Source: Yersinia ruckeri ATCC 29473 (lineage in GTDB: Bacteria > Pseudomonadota > Gammaproteobacteria > Enterobacterales > Enterobacteriaceae). Taken from it: 64,000 nt of DNA. Below are positions 40,156 to 53,875 of the stretch, piece after piece. The number at the start of each line of letters is the position of its first letter. Positions within the stretch are counted from its first letter, which is position 1. The position numbers were made by a program, and so were the translations under genes. Location of the stretch: positions 1,581,908-1,645,907 of the forward strand of contig NZ_KN150747.1 in the NCBI RefSeq assembly GCF_000754815.1, read 5' to 3'. A model generated the notes under the pieces. The model saw nothing but the letters and a program-made list of their open reading frames with translations. It made no database searches and was not told where the DNA came from.

Positions 40156-41547
40156 ATGGAATTACCAGTCAAAAATAAGCTAAAACGCGGGCTGACAACG
40201 CGGCATATCCGTTTTATGGCGCTAGGCTCGGCGATCGGTACTGGGCTGTTTTATGGCTCCGCAGATGCAATTAAAATGGCTGGGCCAAGCGTATTGTTGG
40301 CTTACCTAATCGGTGGCATTGTTGCTTTTATTATTATGCGCGCCCTTGGCGAAATGTCGGTCAATAATCCGCAAGCCAGTTCTTTCTCGCGCTATGCCCA
40401 GGATTATCTTGGGCCGATGGCTGGCTATATTACTGGCTGGACTTATTGTTTTGAAATCCTGATCGTGGCTATTGCTGATGTGACCGCCTTTGGTATTTAT
40501 ATGGGCGTCTGGTTCCCTGATGTGCCCCATTGGGTTTGGGTACTGAGTGTGGTACTGATTATCGGCGCGATCAACATGATGAGCGTGAAGGTGTTTGGCG
40601 AACTGGAGTTTTGGTTCTCCTTCTTCAAAGTCGCGACCATTATCATCATGATTTTGGCCGGTGTTGGAATCATCATTTGGGGGATTGGCAACGGTGGGCA
40701 ACCGACGGGAATCCATAATTTATGGACTAACGGTGGTTTCTTCAGTCATGGTTTTGTCGGCATGATGTTGTCATTGCAACTAGTGATGTTTGCCTACGGT
40801 GGGATAGAAATTATCGGGATTACTGCTGGTGAAGCCGAAGATCCGAAGAAATCTATACCTAAAGCCATTAACTCTGTGCCTTGGCGCATTCTGGTATTTT
40901 ATGTCGGTACGCTGTTCGTCATTATGTCTATTTATCCGTGGAATCAGGTTGGCACCAATGGCAGCCCGTTTGTCCTGACCTTCCAGCATTTGGGCATTAC
41001 TATAGCCGCAGGTATCCTGAACTTTGTGGTCATTACTGCCTCGTTGTCAGCAATTAATAGCGATGTATTCGGCGTGGGTCGTATGCTGAACGGTATGGCA
41101 GAACAGGGTCATGCACCGAAGATTTTTGGGGCTATTTCCAAACGCGGTGTGCCTTGGGTGACAGTGTTGGTCATGATGGGGGCGATGTTGACTGCGGTAT
41201 ATCTGAACTACATCATGCCGGAAAATGTGTTCTTGGTCATTGCTTCTCTAGCGACATTTGCCACCGTTTGGGTATGGATCATGATCCTATTATCCCAAAT
41301 CGGTTTCCGTCGTTCATTGAGTCGAGAGCAGATTAAAACGTTAGATTTCCCATTACGCGGAGGGGTATTTACCTCAGTGCTAGCGATTATCTTCCTGTTA
41401 TTCATTATTGGGTTGATTGGTTATTTCCCTACCACTCGAGTTTCTCTGTATGTCGGGTTGGCGTGGGTCGCCTTACTGCTGGCTGGCTATTATCTGAAAG
41501 TTCGCCATCAGAAAAAACAGGCTGCACTAACAGTATTATCTGAATAA
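40156..41547 (+). CDS. proY: Proline-specific permease ProY (APC family)
   Basis: A 463-residue amino acid permease with 12 predicted helices. The first helix region carries [15 protein letters not shown], and MRALGEMSV and [16 protein letters not shown] are typical of the amino-acid-transporter subfamily. E. coli ProY (457 aa) lies in the same position; its proline specificity is inferred from that. Terminators bound the gene on both sides, so it is its own unit. Confidence 0.92.
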   Translation: MELPVKNKLKRGLTTRHIRFMALGSAIGTGLFYGSADAIKMAGPSVLLAYLIGGIVAFIIMRALGEMSVNNPQASSFSRYAQDYLGPMAGYITGWTYCFEILIVAIADVTAFGIYMGVWFPDVPHWVWVLSVVLIIGAINMMSVKVFGELEFWFSFFKVATIIIMILAGVGIIIWGIGNGGQPTGIHNLWTNGGFFSHGFVGMMLSLQLVMFAYGGIEIIGITAGEAEDPKKSIPKAINSVPWRILVFYVGTLFVIMSIYPWNQVGTNGSPFVLTFQHLGITIAAGILNFVVITASLSAINSDVFGVGRMLNGMAEQGHAPKIFGAISKRGVPWVTVLVMMGAMLTAVYLNYIMPENVFLVIASLATFATVWVWIMILLSQIGFRRSLSREQIKTLDFPLRGGVFTSVLAIIFLLFIIGLIGYFPTTRVSLYVGLAWVALLLAGYYLKVRHQKKQAALTVLSE

Positions 41548-41578
41548 TCGTTGCGATCTGTACAGAAATAGACAAGAA

Positions 41579-41604
41579 GAACCGGGCTAAGCGCCCGGTT
41601 TTTT
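41579..41604 (+). terminator. Terminator after proY
   Basis: ACCGGGC/GCCCGGT hairpin (41581-41587 with 41593-41599) with a 5-base loop followed by a run of T. Confidence 0.9.
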
Positions 41605-41696
41605 ATCCAGCAATACCGGATGACTCTCCCTGTTTTTCCCACCCTTTATCCTGTCATCAAATAGTGATATAGGTGATGGTTAGCCTATTTTTGCCG

Positions 41697-41719
41697 TCTC
41701 CTCCCCCCGACTCCTCCCT
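41697..41719 (-). promoter_or_regulatory. Candidate MalT boxes upstream of malZ
   Basis: On the minus strand GGGGAGGAGA (41697-41706) and AGGGAGGAGT (41710-41719) resemble the MalT consensus GGGGA(T/G)GAGG, spaced as two tandem sites. They lie about 130-150 bases before malZ, a MalT-activated gene in E. coli. Confidence 0.5.
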
Positions 41720-41851
41720 GAAATTTACGCTAATAGATGAGTGGGTTCCTATCGCAACGTGGCATGGTTGATGTATCGATACAATTAGATCATGTTATTG
41801 CCGCAGCATTGAGTTGTCGCGCGGTAATTTTGCTTAGAGCAGGAGAGTTAT

Positions 41852-43681
41852 ATGTTGAGTGGTTGGCATCTGCCGGTCTCCCCTTACATACATCTGCGTG
41901 ATGATGCGTTGCATATCAGTTTATGGCTGCGGGGCGCTGACTTACCGGAACAGGTTTTTCTTCGCTGTGAACCGGATAATGAAGAGTGGTTATTGAGGAT
42001 GAAAGGTCGGCAGCACGATGGATTCTGGCGTTATCGTGCGGTTCTGCCTTTGCGCGAAGGCCAGCCAAGTCGGCGCTATTGTTTTAAATTGCTTTGGGCT
42101 GATCGTCAGCAGTGGTTTAGCCCGCAGGGCTTCTCGGTTATTCCTCCAGCTCAATTGGGGCAGTTTGCCATTGATATCCCAGATAACGGACCTGATTGGG
42201 TTGCCGATCAACTATTTTATCAAATTTTCCCCGATCGTTTTGCCAGTAGTCAGGGAGATCATGGCGTACAAGATGGCAGTTATTTCCACCATGCAGCCGG
42301 TTGTCCGGTTGTCCGGCGAGAGTGGAACGAACCTCTGGACGATGTGAATGCTTCCTCCACCTTTTATGGCGGCGATTTAGCGGGTATCTGTGAAAAACTG
42401 CCTTATTTACAACAGTTGGGTGTCACTGCCTTGTACCTGAATCCGATTTTCACCGCTCCCAGTGTACATAAATATGATACCCAAGATTATTATCAGGTTG
42501 ATCCTTATTTAGGCGGTAACGAAGCATTCCTGCAACTGCGGGAAAAAACCAGAGATGCTGGGATCAAACTGCTGCTGGATGGCGTATTTAACCATACTGG
42601 CGATTCTCATTGCTGGTTTGACCGTCATCAGCAAGGAACCGGCGGTGCTTGCCACGATGAAACTTCGCCTTACCGCAGTTGGTTCAACTTTTCTCCTGAT
42701 GGCCAAGTGCTAGATTGGAAAGGCAATTCCAGTCTGCCTAAACTGAATTTTGCCTCAGAGGGGGTGGTCAATCAAATCTATCGTGATGACGACAGTGTTG
42801 TCCGTCACTGGCTACGTCCGCCATACAGCATCGATGGCTGGCGTTTAGACGTAGTACATATGCTTGGTGAACAGAGTGGAGCAAAAGGGAATTTGCAGCA
42901 TTTAGCTGGAATTTATCAGGCAGCCAAACAGGAAAATTCGCAGGCTTATATTTTGGGCGAACATTTCGGCGATGCCCGTAATTGGCTACATGCCGGAGTG
43001 GAAGATTCGGCGATGAATTATATGGGGTTTGCTTTGCCGGTGCGAGCCTTTCTAGCGGGGGTTGATGTGGCCGCTCATCCGATAAAATTGGATGCGGCTG
43101 AATGCGCGCAATGGATGGATGAATATCGTGCCGGCTTATCCCACAATTGCCAACTTCGTTTGTTTAATCAACTGGATAGCCATGATACAGCGCGGTTTAT
43201 TACCTTGCTGAACGGCAATAAGTCACGGATGAAAATGGCTTTGGGTTGGCTATATAGTTGGATTGGTGTGCCTTGCTTATATTATGGCGACGAAATCGGG
43301 TTGGATGGTGAAAACGATCCCTTCTGTCGTAAAACCTTTCCCTGGGACGAAAGTCGCTGGGATCATGCACTGCTCGGTTTGTGTCGACGGATGATCACTC
43401 TGCGTCATAGCAGTATGGCGCTGCGGAGAGGGGGTTGTCAGGTGCTGTATGCAGCAGGTGATTCGCTGGTATTTATTCGTGCTCATCAGCATGAGCGAGT
43501 ATTGGTCGCCTTGCAGCGTGGTTTGCCTACCCGGTTAAACCTGCCGGTATCACCTTTACTCAACGTTGAAACATGGCAGCGTGAAGAGGGAGAAAGCGAG
43601 TTGATGCAGCTAAACAGCGGCGTCAGTTTGCAGTTGGGCGCGGAGAGTTTTACTGTTTGGAAGGGCGTTGGTAAGTACTAA
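41852..43681 (+). CDS. malZ: Maltodextrin glucosidase
   Basis: A 609-residue GH13 enzyme that releases glucose from the reducing end of maltodextrins in the cytoplasm. It has an N-terminal beta-sandwich (~1-115) and then the TIM barrel with DGVFNHTG (243-250), nucleophile D333 in DGWRLDVVH, acid/base E370 in GEHFGD, and D445 in SHD. E. coli MalZ has 604 residues and the same neighbours. AGGAG lies 7 bases before the ATG. Confidence 0.97.
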   Translation: MLSGWHLPVSPYIHLRDDALHISLWLRGADLPEQVFLRCEPDNEEWLLRMKGRQHDGFWRYRAVLPLREGQPSRRYCFKLLWADRQQWFSPQGFSVIPPAQLGQFAIDIPDNGPDWVADQLFYQIFPDRFASSQGDHGVQDGSYFHHAAGCPVVRREWNEPLDDVNASSTFYGGDLAGICEKLPYLQQLGVTALYLNPIFTAPSVHKYDTQDYYQVDPYLGGNEAFLQLREKTRDAGIKLLLDGVFNHTGDSHCWFDRHQQGTGGACHDETSPYRSWFNFSPDGQVLDWKGNSSLPKLNFASEGVVNQIYRDDDSVVRHWLRPPYSIDGWRLDVVHMLGEQSGAKGNLQHLAGIYQAAKQENSQAYILGEHFGDARNWLHAGVEDSAMNYMGFALPVRAFLAGVDVAAHPIKLDAAECAQWMDEYRAGLSHNCQLRLFNQLDSHDTARFITLLNGNKSRMKMALGWLYSWIGVPCLYYGDEIGLDGENDPFCRKTFPWDESRWDHALLGLCRRMITLRHSSMALRRGGCQVLYAAGDSLVFIRAHQHERVLVALQRGLPTRLNLPVSPLLNVETWQREEGESELMQLNSGVSLQLGAESFTVWKGVGKY

Positions 43682-43893
43682 CTTTCTTTTGGGCGCGGCG
43701 GAACTTGTGGCTGGCGGCTTCTCTGCAAAAGCAAAACCCACTGTGGTAACAACATGCGCCGTGGGTTCAAAATAATTGAAACTCAGAGACTGATTTCTTC
43801 CCTTTTTTGATTGCTATTTTTGCCTTATGGTAATCACTCCCGCCGCTGAAATCTGAAAAACTGTGCGGCAATGCAAGTTGAAGAGGATGAAGA

Positions 43894-44574
43894 ATGAGCG
43901 CAACTAAAAAGACGGCATTAATCATTGGAGCATCCCGTGGTTTGGGTTTGGGGCTGGTAGATGAATTGAATCGACGCGGTTGGTCAGTGACGGCAACCAC
44001 GCGTAACCATGCTAAAGAAACCGGTGCCAATTCCACTCGTTGGTTAATGTTGGATATTAATCAGCCAGACAGTATTGATGCTTTTTTACCTCAAATAATT
44101 GGTCAAAATTTTGACCTGATCTTTGTGAATGCTGGAGTATCCGGAGCTGATCACCAGTCAGCGTTGAAGGCTACGCCGGAAGAGATTTTAGCTCTATTCC
44201 AGACCAATACCCTTTCACCCATTAGAATTGCCGAATATTTACTGCCGTATCGTAACCCTCGCGCTAGCGTATTGGCCTTTATGTCATCACAACTAGGCAG
44301 TATTACCAACAATGAAACCGGTCATAAACCGATGTATTCTGCCAGTAAAGCGGCATTGAATATGATGACGCGTCATTTGGTCGCTGAAGTAGCGGATAAC
44401 ACGTTAACGGTATTATCGTTCCATCCTGGTTGGGTGAAAACGGATATGGGCGGAGATGCTGCACCGTTAACCATCAGTACTAGCGTGCAGGGAGTCGTGG
44501 ATCAAATCGAGAAGCGTTCGGGGAAAGGTGGACATGCTTTTATCGATTATCAGGGTAAGTCGTTACCTTGGTAA
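43894..44574 (+). CDS. Short-chain dehydrogenase/reductase (SDR)
   Basis: A 226-residue classical SDR. The NAD(P) motif GASRGLG is at 12-18, NAG at 79-81, the catalytic Ser near 131-132, and Y148/K152 in YSASK. An HPGWVKTDMGG segment near the C-terminus is typical of carbonyl reductase-like members. The arginine after GAS suggests NADP(H). Substrate unknown. An AGAGGATGA site precedes the ATG; it stands alone between malZ and the peroxiredoxin. Confidence 0.9.
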   Translation: MSATKKTALIIGASRGLGLGLVDELNRRGWSVTATTRNHAKETGANSTRWLMLDINQPDSIDAFLPQIIGQNFDLIFVNAGVSGADHQSALKATPEEILALFQTNTLSPIRIAEYLLPYRNPRASVLAFMSSQLGSITNNETGHKPMYSASKAALNMMTRHLVAEVADNTLTVLSFHPGWVKTDMGGDAAPLTISTSVQGVVDQIEKRSGKGGHAFIDYQGKSLPW

Positions 44575-44665
44575 TAATATCAGGGTATTCAGTGTGGTTT
44601 GCCACGTAATGATAGTGCGAAGAACGTAACTTGATGTTGCCAAGGGATATGCGGAGCAGACGAAG

Positions 44666-44700
44666 CAAAAAAGACCAGTCAGCATGAACTGACTGGTCTT
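44666..44700 (-). terminator. Terminator of the peroxiredoxin gene
   Basis: A perfect 12-bp stem (44671-44682 with 44689-44700) with a 6-base loop; on the minus strand it runs into six T. Located 38 bases past the peroxiredoxin stop. Confidence 0.9.
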
Positions 44701-44737
44701 GTCTTATTCGGTTAAACCGAACGAATTCTCAACTGAA

Positions 44738-45340
44738 TTACAGTTTGGAGGCGTTTTTAGACAGGTATTTTGCTACGCCGTCTGGAGATGCACCCATACC
44801 TTCCTGGCCTTTTTCCCACTGAGCAGGGCATACATCACCGTGTTCTTCGTGGAATTGTAGCGCGTCAACCATACGCAGCATTTCATCAATATTACGGCCT
44901 AATGGCAGGTCGTTAACTACCTGATGGCGCACAACTCCGTTTTTGTCGATCAGGAATGAACCACGCAGCGCCACGCCCGCTTCTGGATGTTCGATGCCGT
45001 AGGCTTTCTGAATATCGCGTTTGATATCAGCAACCATAGCGTATTTTACTTCGCCGATGCCGCCGTTTTCGATTGGGGTTTTACGCCATGCGTTGTGAAC
45101 GAATTCTGAGTCAAAAGATACGCCAACAACTTCAACACCGCGTTTCTGGAATTCTTCGTAACGGTGATCGAAAGCAATCAGTTCTGAAGGGCAAACAAAA
45201 GTGAAGTCCATTGGCCAGAAGAACAGGACAGCAGGTTTGCCGTTCAGGTGATTTTTCAGGTTGAAGTTTTCAACGATTTCGCCGTTACCAAGTACAGCAG
45301 CCGCAGTAAAATCAGGGGCTTGACGAGTTACCAGAACCAT
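44738..45340 (-). CDS. 2-Cys peroxiredoxin (AhpC/TSA type, peroxiredoxin C)
   Basis: A 200-residue thiol peroxidase that reduces hydrogen peroxide and organic peroxides. The peroxidatic C50 is in FTFVCPSEL, and the resolving C171 is in HGDVCPAQW. The GVALRGSFLID and long C-terminal arm place it in the typical 2-Cys Prx1/AhpC class. GGAG lies 6 bases before the ATG. No ahpF-type reductase is adjacent, so thioredoxin or a remote AhpF would recycle it. No OxyR site could be named. Confidence 0.93.
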   Translation of the reverse strand: MVLVTRQAPDFTAAAVLGNGEIVENFNLKNHLNGKPAVLFFWPMDFTFVCPSELIAFDHRYEEFQKRGVEVVGVSFDSEFVHNAWRKTPIENGGIGEVKYAMVADIKRDIQKAYGIEHPEAGVALRGSFLIDKNGVVRHQVVNDLPLGRNIDEMLRMVDALQFHEEHGDVCPAQWEKGQEGMGASPDGVAKYLSKNASKL

Positions 45341-45563
45341 AAATTACTCCTGTTAATAGGGATGGATTAACGAGTTGGGATAAAACTATTGTCACAGCAT
45401 AGGCAGTTAGGCTTAATCAATAAAGGCTTAAATACCAATCGCTGAGATAGTTTGCGCCTATCAATATAGTGATTTTGTATCTTTTGTCTTTTTAAGATAC
45501 TGGCTTTAATACAAAGAGCAAGTGGCTTGAGTCAAATAATCGTTATCTGACTTGAGTGAACCA

Positions 45564-46145
45564 TTAAATCTGTTTATGTTGCGCTTTATGCATCATTTGC
45601 GGGTAGAACTGCCAGAATACCTGTTCCAGCGGCTTATAATGTTGCTCAATATCGTAAAAAGAGCCAGCTAATGCGACCAGTTTAGGTCTGCGGCTGGCCA
45701 TGCCTTGTAACACATTAGCGATAAAGGGCAGTTCGGCATAGCGCTCCAGCCAGCGCTCTGGCCACAGATAGGCGTTCAGATTCTGAAAACGATCGGGTGT
45801 TTGCGGCAAAAATGGCACGATCTGACTTTGTGCCTGATGAATAAACACTGGCAAGCTCATGTCGGGAACCAGTTCATTCCAATGACGCGCCAAAAAATGA
45901 TCCCACAATACGTCCAGAGTTATCGGGGCAACGCGTCGTGAGTCAGGACCAAAATAGCCGCGAGCCTCTTTAACCAGCGGTAAAGTATCGGTCATAACAT
46001 CAACGCGGCGATGCATCATGATGCCAGCTGCAACCTCCTGATTGTAGTCATTCTGCGGGTTGCCGCGAACGAAATCGGCCATCAGGTTGCCTAGCAGGGA
46101 GCTGTCGGCCAGCTTGGCCAAATGGAGGTGTGCGAGAAAATTCAT
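45564..46145 (-). CDS. acpH: ACP phosphodiesterase
   Basis: A 193-residue HD-superfamily-related enzyme that removes the 4'-phosphopantetheine arm from acyl carrier protein, same length as E. coli AcpH. N-terminus [10 protein letters not shown], then [22 protein letters not shown] and MASRRPKL are conserved. ATG 46145 is chosen by that N-terminus; an upstream in-frame ATG at 46163 would add six residues. It is divergent from queA. Confidence 0.95.
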   Translation of the reverse strand: MNFLAHLHLAKLADSSLLGNLMADFVRGNPQNDYNQEVAAGIMMHRRVDVMTDTLPLVKEARGYFGPDSRRVAPITLDVLWDHFLARHWNELVPDMSLPVFIHQAQSQIVPFLPQTPDRFQNLNAYLWPERWLERYAELPFIANVLQGMASRRPKLVALAGSFYDIEQHYKPLEQVFWQFYPQMMHKAQHKQI

Positions 46146-46257
46146 TTGCTCAGTATAATGCAAATAACCGGTTATCTTGCTTAATTCTTGCAGCTAACTC
46201 TTGTCGGCTCTAGACTAGGCCGCCTGTTTTTGTCGTCTAAGTCTAAAGTGGAAAGCC

Positions 46258-48524
<2,267 letters not shown>

Positions 48525-48635
48525 TTTAGAATTTATTGTTTTGTAATTATAGATTGAACGGTTAGGATTTTGCGGTTACTTATTTTAACACACTGATGTC
48601 ACACTACTGATATTGATAACAATGAGGGAATTTTA

Positions 48636-48968
48636 ATGAGTCTTTTCATTTCCGATGCTGTCGCATCTGCTGGGGCTCCGGCTCAAGGAAGCCCGTACTC
48701 CCTGGTAATTATGCTGGTGGTATTTGGTCTGATTTTCTATTTCATGATCCTGCGTCCACAGCAAAAACGTTCTAAAGAACATAAAAAACTGATGGATTCT
48801 ATCGGTAAAGGTGACGAAGTTCTGACCACTGGCGGTTTGATCGGTCGTGTGATTAAAGTTGCGGAAACGGGTTACATCGTTATCGCACTGAATGACACCA
48901 CTGAAGTGATGATCAAGCGTGACTTCGTGGCTGCCGTTTTGCCGAAAGGTACAATGAAGGCTCTGTAA
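48636..48968 (+). CDS. yajC: Sec translocon accessory subunit YajC
   Basis: A 110-residue inner-membrane protein with one helix (about residues 21-39) followed by LRPQQKRSKEHK and a cytoplasmic domain. It forms a complex with SecDF and SecYEG. Length equals E. coli YajC. GAGGGA precedes the ATG; secD starts 27 bases after the stop. Confidence 0.97.
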   Translation: MSLFISDAVASAGAPAQGSPYSLVIMLVVFGLIFYFMILRPQQKRSKEHKKLMDSIGKGDEVLTTGGLIGRVIKVAETGYIVIALNDTTEVMIKRDFVAAVLPKGTMKAL

Positions 48969-48995
48969 TTTTCGATTTTCCCTAAGGGAACTACC

Positions 48996-50843
48996 GTGTT
49001 GAACCGTTATCCTTTGTGGAAGTATGTAATGCTGATCGCCGTGATTCTCGTCGGTCTGCTCTATGCGCTTCCCAACCTTTATGGTGAGGATCCGGCTGTT
49101 CAAATCACTGGCGCGCGTGGTATCGCCGCCAGTGAAACAACGCTGGACCAAGTCCGTACTGTCTTGGAAAAAGACAACATAGCGAGCAAGTCTATTGCGC
49201 TGGAAAACGGTGCAATTCTGGCTCGCTTTAAAGATCCTGATGTTCAACTGCGTGCCCGTGAAATCTTAATGGCAGCGTTGGGCGACAAATACGTTATCGC
49301 GCTAAACCTGGCTCCGGCAACACCGACCTGGCTTGCCAGATTGGGTGCTGAACCGATGAAGCTTGGCCTTGATCTACGTGGCGGTGTGCACTTCCTGATG
49401 GAGGTGGATATGGACACGGCGTTAGGCAAGCTGCAAGAACAGACGATGGATACCATGCGCAGTGATCTGCGTGAAAAAGGGATTCCTTATGCTGCGGTGC
49501 GTAAACTCGACAACTACGGTGTTGAAGTGCGTTTTCGCGATGATAAAGCGCGGGATGAAGCCATTAGCTACCTTTCTTCTCGTCACCGTGATTTAGTCAT
49601 TAACTCCAACGGCAGCAATACATTGAAAGCCGTAATGAGTGATGATCGTCTACGTGAAGCAAGGGAATATGCTGTTCAACAAAACATTACTATTCTACGT
49701 AACCGGGTTAACCAATTAGGTGTTGCTGAACCATTAGTTCAGCGCCAAGGTGCTGATCGTATTGTGGTTGAGCTGCCTGGTATTCAGGATACTGCCCGCG
49801 CCAAAGAGATTCTTGGTGCGACCGCAACGCTTGAGTTCCGCTTGGTTAATACCAATGTCGATGGTTCTGTTGCTGCATCTGGTCGTGTGCCGGGTGACTC
49901 CGAAGTGAAGAATACCCGAGAAGGACGTCCGGTTGTACTATACAAACGTGTCATTCTGACCGGCGACCATATTACTGATTCAACCTCCAGCACCGATGAA
50001 TATAATCAGGCTCAAGTGAATATTTCACTCGATAGCGCTGGTGGCTCGACCATGTCTAATTTCACAAAGGACAATATCGGCAAGCCGATGGCGACTTTGT
50101 TTGTGGAATATAAAGACAGTGGTAAGAAAGATGCCAATGGTCGTGCCATTCTGGTTAAACAGGAAGAAGTCATCAACGTTGCGACTATTCAGTCTCGCTT
50201 AGGTAACAGTTTCCGTATTACCGGTATTGATAACCCGAATGAAGCGCGTCAACTGTCTCTGCTGCTGCGTGCCGGTGCGCTGATTGCGCCAATCCAGATT
50301 GTGGAAGAACGCACCATTGGGCCAACTCTGGGTTCACAAAACATTACCCAGGGATTGGAAGCCTGCTTGTGGGGGCTGGCTGTATCCATCCTGTTTATGG
50401 TGGTTTACTACCGTAAGTTTGGTGTGATTGCCAGTACGGCACTGTTAGCCAACCTGGTGTTGATCGTCGGCGTGATGTCCCTGTTACCGGGGGCGACATT
50501 AACCATGCCGGGTATTGCCGGGATCGTGTTGACACTAGCGGTTGCGGTTGATGCCAACGTACTGATTAACGAACGAATAAAAGAAGAGTTTAAAAACGGG
50601 CGGTCGATTCAGCAGGCGATACATGAAGGGTACAAAGGTGCCTTCTCCAGTATCATCGATGCGAACGTCACGACGTTGATCACAGCGATTATTCTGTACG
50701 CTGTGGGTACCGGTTCGATTAAAGGCTTTGCTATTACGACAGCGATCGGCGTGATTACGTCCATGTTCACTGCAATAGTAGGTACTCGTGCCATCGTCAA
50801 CCTGCTTTACGGCGGCAAGCGCATTAACAAGCTGTCTATTTAA
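48996..50843 (+). CDS. secD: Protein translocase subunit SecD
   Basis: A 615-residue RND-fold membrane protein that, with SecF, uses the proton gradient to aid late protein export. It has an N-terminal helix, a large periplasmic P1 region with [15 protein letters not shown], and a C-terminal five-helix bundle with [17 protein letters not shown]. Length equals E. coli SecD. The start is GTG 48996, giving the conserved [10 protein letters not shown]-terminus. Confidence 0.98.
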   Translation: MLNRYPLWKYVMLIAVILVGLLYALPNLYGEDPAVQITGARGIAASETTLDQVRTVLEKDNIASKSIALENGAILARFKDPDVQLRAREILMAALGDKYVIALNLAPATPTWLARLGAEPMKLGLDLRGGVHFLMEVDMDTALGKLQEQTMDTMRSDLREKGIPYAAVRKLDNYGVEVRFRDDKARDEAISYLSSRHRDLVINSNGSNTLKAVMSDDRLREAREYAVQQNITILRNRVNQLGVAEPLVQRQGADRIVVELPGIQDTARAKEILGATATLEFRLVNTNVDGSVAASGRVPGDSEVKNTREGRPVVLYKRVILTGDHITDSTSSTDEYNQAQVNISLDSAGGSTMSNFTKDNIGKPMATLFVEYKDSGKKDANGRAILVKQEEVINVATIQSRLGNSFRITGIDNPNEARQLSLLLRAGALIAPIQIVEERTIGPTLGSQNITQGLEACLWGLAVSILFMVVYYRKFGVIASTALLANLVLIVGVMSLLPGATLTMPGIAGIVLTLAVAVDANVLINERIKEEFKNGRSIQQAIHEGYKGAFSSIIDANVTTLITAIILYAVGTGSIKGFAITTAIGVITSMFTAIVGTRAIVNLLYGGKRINKLSI

Positions 50844-50853
50844 GGAGTACGTT

Positions 50854-51822
50854 GTGGCACAGGATTATACTGTTGAGCAACTGAACTATGGTCGTAAAGT
50901 CTATGACTTTATGCGCTGGGACAACGTTGCTTTTGGCATCTCGTTGCTGTTGTTGGTGGCATCCATTGCAATTATCTCGGTCAAAGGCTTTAACTGGGGG
51001 TTGGATTTCACCGGCGGTACGGTGATTGAAATCAACCTGGAAAATCCGGCAGATCTTGATCAGATGCGTGACACCTTGGAAAAGGCCGGTTTTGAATCGC
51101 CAATTCTACAAAATTTTGGTAGCACCCGTGATGTGATGGTGCGCATGCCACCAGCTACTGGCGCAGCAGGCCAGGAATTGGGCAATCGCGTTATCTCGGT
51201 TATCAATGAGTCTGTTGATAAGAATGCTACGGTAAAACGTATTGAATTCGTCGGGCCAAGTGTGGGTAGTGATTTAGCCCAAGCTGGTGGTATGGCGCTT
51301 TTAGTCGCATTGCTTTGTATTCTGGTGTACGTCGGTTTTCGTTTTGAATGGCGTCTGGCTCTGGGGGCGGTAATCGCTCTGGCTCATGACGTGATCATTA
51401 CTATGGGTATTCTATCGCTGTTCCAGGTGGAGGTTGACCTGACCATCATTGCATCATTGATGTCGGTTATTGGTTACTCACTGAACGATAGTATTGTGGT
51501 CTCGGATCGTATTCGTGAGAATTTCCGCAAGATTCGTCGTGGAACGCCTTACGAAATAATGAACGTATCCCTGACACAAACCCTAAGCCGTACCATTATG
51601 ACGTCTGCAACAACCTTGATGGTTGTTTTGATGCTGTTCATTTTTGGTGGTGCGATGCTGCAAGGCTTCTCACTGACCATGTTGATCGGCGTGTCTATCG
51701 GTACTGTTTCATCCATTTATGTTGCTTCTGCACTGGCACTGAAACTGGGTATGAAACGTGAGCATATGCTACAACAGAAAGTTGAGAAAGAGGGGGCTGA
51801 CCAGCCTTCCATTCTTCCTTAA
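50854..51822 (+). CDS. secF: Protein translocase subunit SecF
   Basis: A 322-residue partner of Sec[16 protein letters not shown] marks the periplasmic region, and [18 protein letters not shown] the membrane bundle. GTG 50854 is chosen because TAAGGAG lies 7 bases upstream and E. coli SecF has the same [11 protein letters not shown]-terminus and length. It begins 10 bases after secD and ends at a strong terminator that closes the queA-secF block. Confidence 0.97.
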   Translation: MAQDYTVEQLNYGRKVYDFMRWDNVAFGISLLLLVASIAIISVKGFNWGLDFTGGTVIEINLENPADLDQMRDTLEKAGFESPILQNFGSTRDVMVRMPPATGAAGQELGNRVISVINESVDKNATVKRIEFVGPSVGSDLAQAGGMALLVALLCILVYVGFRFEWRLALGAVIALAHDVIITMGILSLFQVEVDLTIIASLMSVIGYSLNDSIVVSDRIRENFRKIRRGTPYEIMNVSLTQTLSRTIMTSATTLMVVLMLFIFGGAMLQGFSLTMLIGVSIGTVSSIYVASALALKLGMKREHMLQQKVEKEGADQPSILP

Positions 51823-51874
51823 CCTACAGAACATATAGCATCATTATTGCTCTGCGGATTGCGAGTAACTTAAT

Positions 51875-51900
51875 AAAAAGCCTCATTTTTGAGGCTTTTT
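51875..51900 (+). terminator. Terminator of the queA-tgt-yajC-secDF block
   Basis: AAAAAGCCTCA pairs with TGAGGCTTTTT across a TTTT loop, a canonical bidirectional-looking terminator 52 bases past secF. Confidence 0.9.
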
Positions 51901-52147
51901 GCTATTATTAACGTCGGTCTGGTTATCAGGCCTAATGACCCATTCAATATTGTTTTGGTGCTTATGATGGCCTAAAGGCTGCGTATATGCAGGGCTACCG
52001 TACTGCCATCAGCTGCGCTGACATAGGCTCGCCAACAATTCACTAATAATTGCGTCACGCTACGCAACAAATAGGCTTCAGCCTTTGTTGTCGCCGTACT
52101 TCGCGGTAAACTATAGGCAATTTTGGGAACAATTATCAGGAAGTGCT

Positions 52148-52597
52148 ATGCATTGCCCATTTTGTGCCGCTGTTGATACCAAAGTGATTGACTCCCGCCT
52201 GGTAGGTGATGGTTCACAAGTCCGTCGTCGTCGCCAGTGCCTGGATTGTAATGAGCGTTTCACTACTTTTGAAATAGCTGAACTGGTGCTACCCCGCGTC
52301 ATTAAAAGTGATGATGTTCGTGAGCCTTTCAATGAAGAAAAGCTGCGGCGTGGGATGTTGAAAGCGTTGGAAAAACGGCCGGTTAGCTCCGACGATGTCG
52401 AAATGGCGATTAGCCATATAAAATCTCAATTACGCGCCACTGGCGAACGTGAAGTGCCGACTAAAATGGTCGGTAATCTGGTTATGGAAGCGTTGAAAAA
52501 GTTGGATAAAGTTGCCTACATTCGCTTTGCATCGGTTTACCGTAGTTTTGAGGATATTCGCGAGTTCGGTGAAGAAATTGCCAGATTGCAGGACTAG
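52148..52597 (+). CDS. nrdR: Transcriptional repressor NrdR
   Basis: A 149-residue zinc-ribbon and ATP-cone repressor of ribonucleotide reductase genes. Zinc ligands are C3 and C6 in HCPFC and C31 and C34 in CLDC; the ATP-cone follows from about residue 48. ATG 52148 gives the standard start MHCPFC; the upstream in-frame codons lack family support. Length equals E. coli NrdR. It leads nrdR-ribD, a common arrangement. Confidence 0.97.
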   Translation: MHCPFCAAVDTKVIDSRLVGDGSQVRRRRQCLDCNERFTTFEIAELVLPRVIKSDDVREPFNEEKLRRGMLKALEKRPVSSDDVEMAISHIKSQLRATGEREVPTKMVGNLVMEALKKLDKVAYIRFASVYRSFEDIREFGEEIARLQD

Positions 52598-52628
52598 CTC
52601 TGCCCACAGAATTTAAGGAATAGCATGC

Positions 52629-53738
52629 ATGCATCCCGATGAAATTTATATGGCGCGCGCTTTTGAACTCGCGCGACTAGGGCGTTTTACCACCTCACCT
52701 AACCCCAATGTCGGTTGTGTCATTGTTCGGGATGGGAAGATCGTCGGTGAAGGTTATCATTTGCGTGCTGGAGAGCCTCACGCTGAGGTTCACGCTTTGC
52801 GCATGGCGGGTGATGCTGCCAGAGGGGCAACAGCTTACGTCACGCTGGAACCTTGCAGTCACCACGGTCGCACACCACCTTGTGCTGATGCATTGGTTGC
52901 TGCGGGCATTCGCCGTGTAGTTACAGCTATGCAAGATCCCAATCCACAGGTTGCTGGTCGTGGTTTGTATCAGCTTAAGCAGGCGGGCATTACAGTCGAG
53001 CATGGCCTGATGCTGGCGGAAGCTGAGGCGGTGAATCTTGGTTTTCTGAAACGTATGCGTACTGGTTTTCCTTATCTGCAACTAAAAATGGCAACGTCCC
53101 TCGATGGTCGGACTGCAATGGCCTCAGGCGAGAGTAAGTGGATTACGTCTCCACAGGCTCGTCAGGATGTGCAACGCTTTCGCGCCCAGAGCTCGGCAAT
53201 TCTTAGTACTAGCGCCACGGTGCTGGCCGATGACCCTTCGCTCATTGTACGCTGGACAGAATTGGATGCGGATACCCAGCGAATCTACCCAGAGTTGGCG
53301 CTGCGTCAACCGACGCGCATTATCCTGGATAGCCAAAATAGGGTGACACCTGCCCATCAGGTCATTCGGCAACCGGGTGACTGCTGGTTGGCTCGAGTCG
53401 ATGCTGACCAGCAGCACTGGCCGGACAACGTAGATCAACTGTTGCTACCACGCTACGGTAATGGGGTCGATTTAGTGCTGCTACTGATGCAGTTGGGCAA
53501 ACGACAAATTAATTCAGTGTGGGTTGAAGCCGGGCCGCAACTGGCGGGCGCGCTGTTGCAAGCGGGGGTCGTGGATGAGTTAATTCTTTATGTCGCGCCA
53601 AAGCTGCTTGGAGATAACGCCCGAGGTTTATGCGGTTTACCAGGGATTGATCGGCTTTCTCAGGTACCAGAGTTCAGTTTCAGTGATGTCACTCAGGTTG
53701 GCCCTGATTTACGTTTGCGACTGAAACCAAAGTATTAA
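52629..53738 (+). CDS. ribD: Riboflavin biosynthesis protein RibD (deaminase/reductase)
   Basis: A 369-residue bifunctional enzyme for the second and third steps of riboflavin synthesis. The N-terminal cytidine deaminase-like half has HAE (51-53) and the zinc cysteines C76 and C85 in [11 protein letters not shown]. The C-terminal half is the NADPH reductase domain. AAGGAA precedes; ATG at 52625 is out of frame. Length matches E. coli RibD (367 aa). Confidence 0.97.
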   Translation: MHPDEIYMARAFELARLGRFTTSPNPNVGCVIVRDGKIVGEGYHLRAGEPHAEVHALRMAGDAARGATAYVTLEPCSHHGRTPPCADALVAAGIRRVVTAMQDPNPQVAGRGLYQLKQAGITVEHGLMLAEAEAVNLGFLKRMRTGFPYLQLKMATSLDGRTAMASGESKWITSPQARQDVQRFRAQSSAILSTSATVLADDPSLIVRWTELDADTQRIYPELALRQPTRIILDSQNRVTPAHQVIRQPGDCWLARVDADQQHWPDNVDQLLLPRYGNGVDLVLLLMQLGKRQINSVWVEAGPQLAGALLQAGVVDELILYVAPKLLGDNARGLCGLPGIDRLSQVPEFSFSDVTQVGPDLRLRLKPKY

Positions 53739-53875
53739 TTTTTTGGCTTCAGGCCAATATTTTCTCCGCTTATTGCCGTCTTGTCAGGCGTTTTACAAAT
53801 GCGCAGGCGCAGGCAGCGAAAGAATATGATAGAATCCGCCCCCCTGCGGGGTATGAACCGATATTGAGGAAAGCT

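Noticed and set aside
43735-43767. A terminator after malZ
   Set aside because: The 7-bp stem has a 19-base loop and no T run, so it is too weak to call.
53739-53875. An FMN riboswitch ahead of the lumazine synthase gene
   Set aside because: The spacer is only 137 bases and lacks the conserved riboswitch blocks; a TATGAT at 53825-53830 has no good -35.
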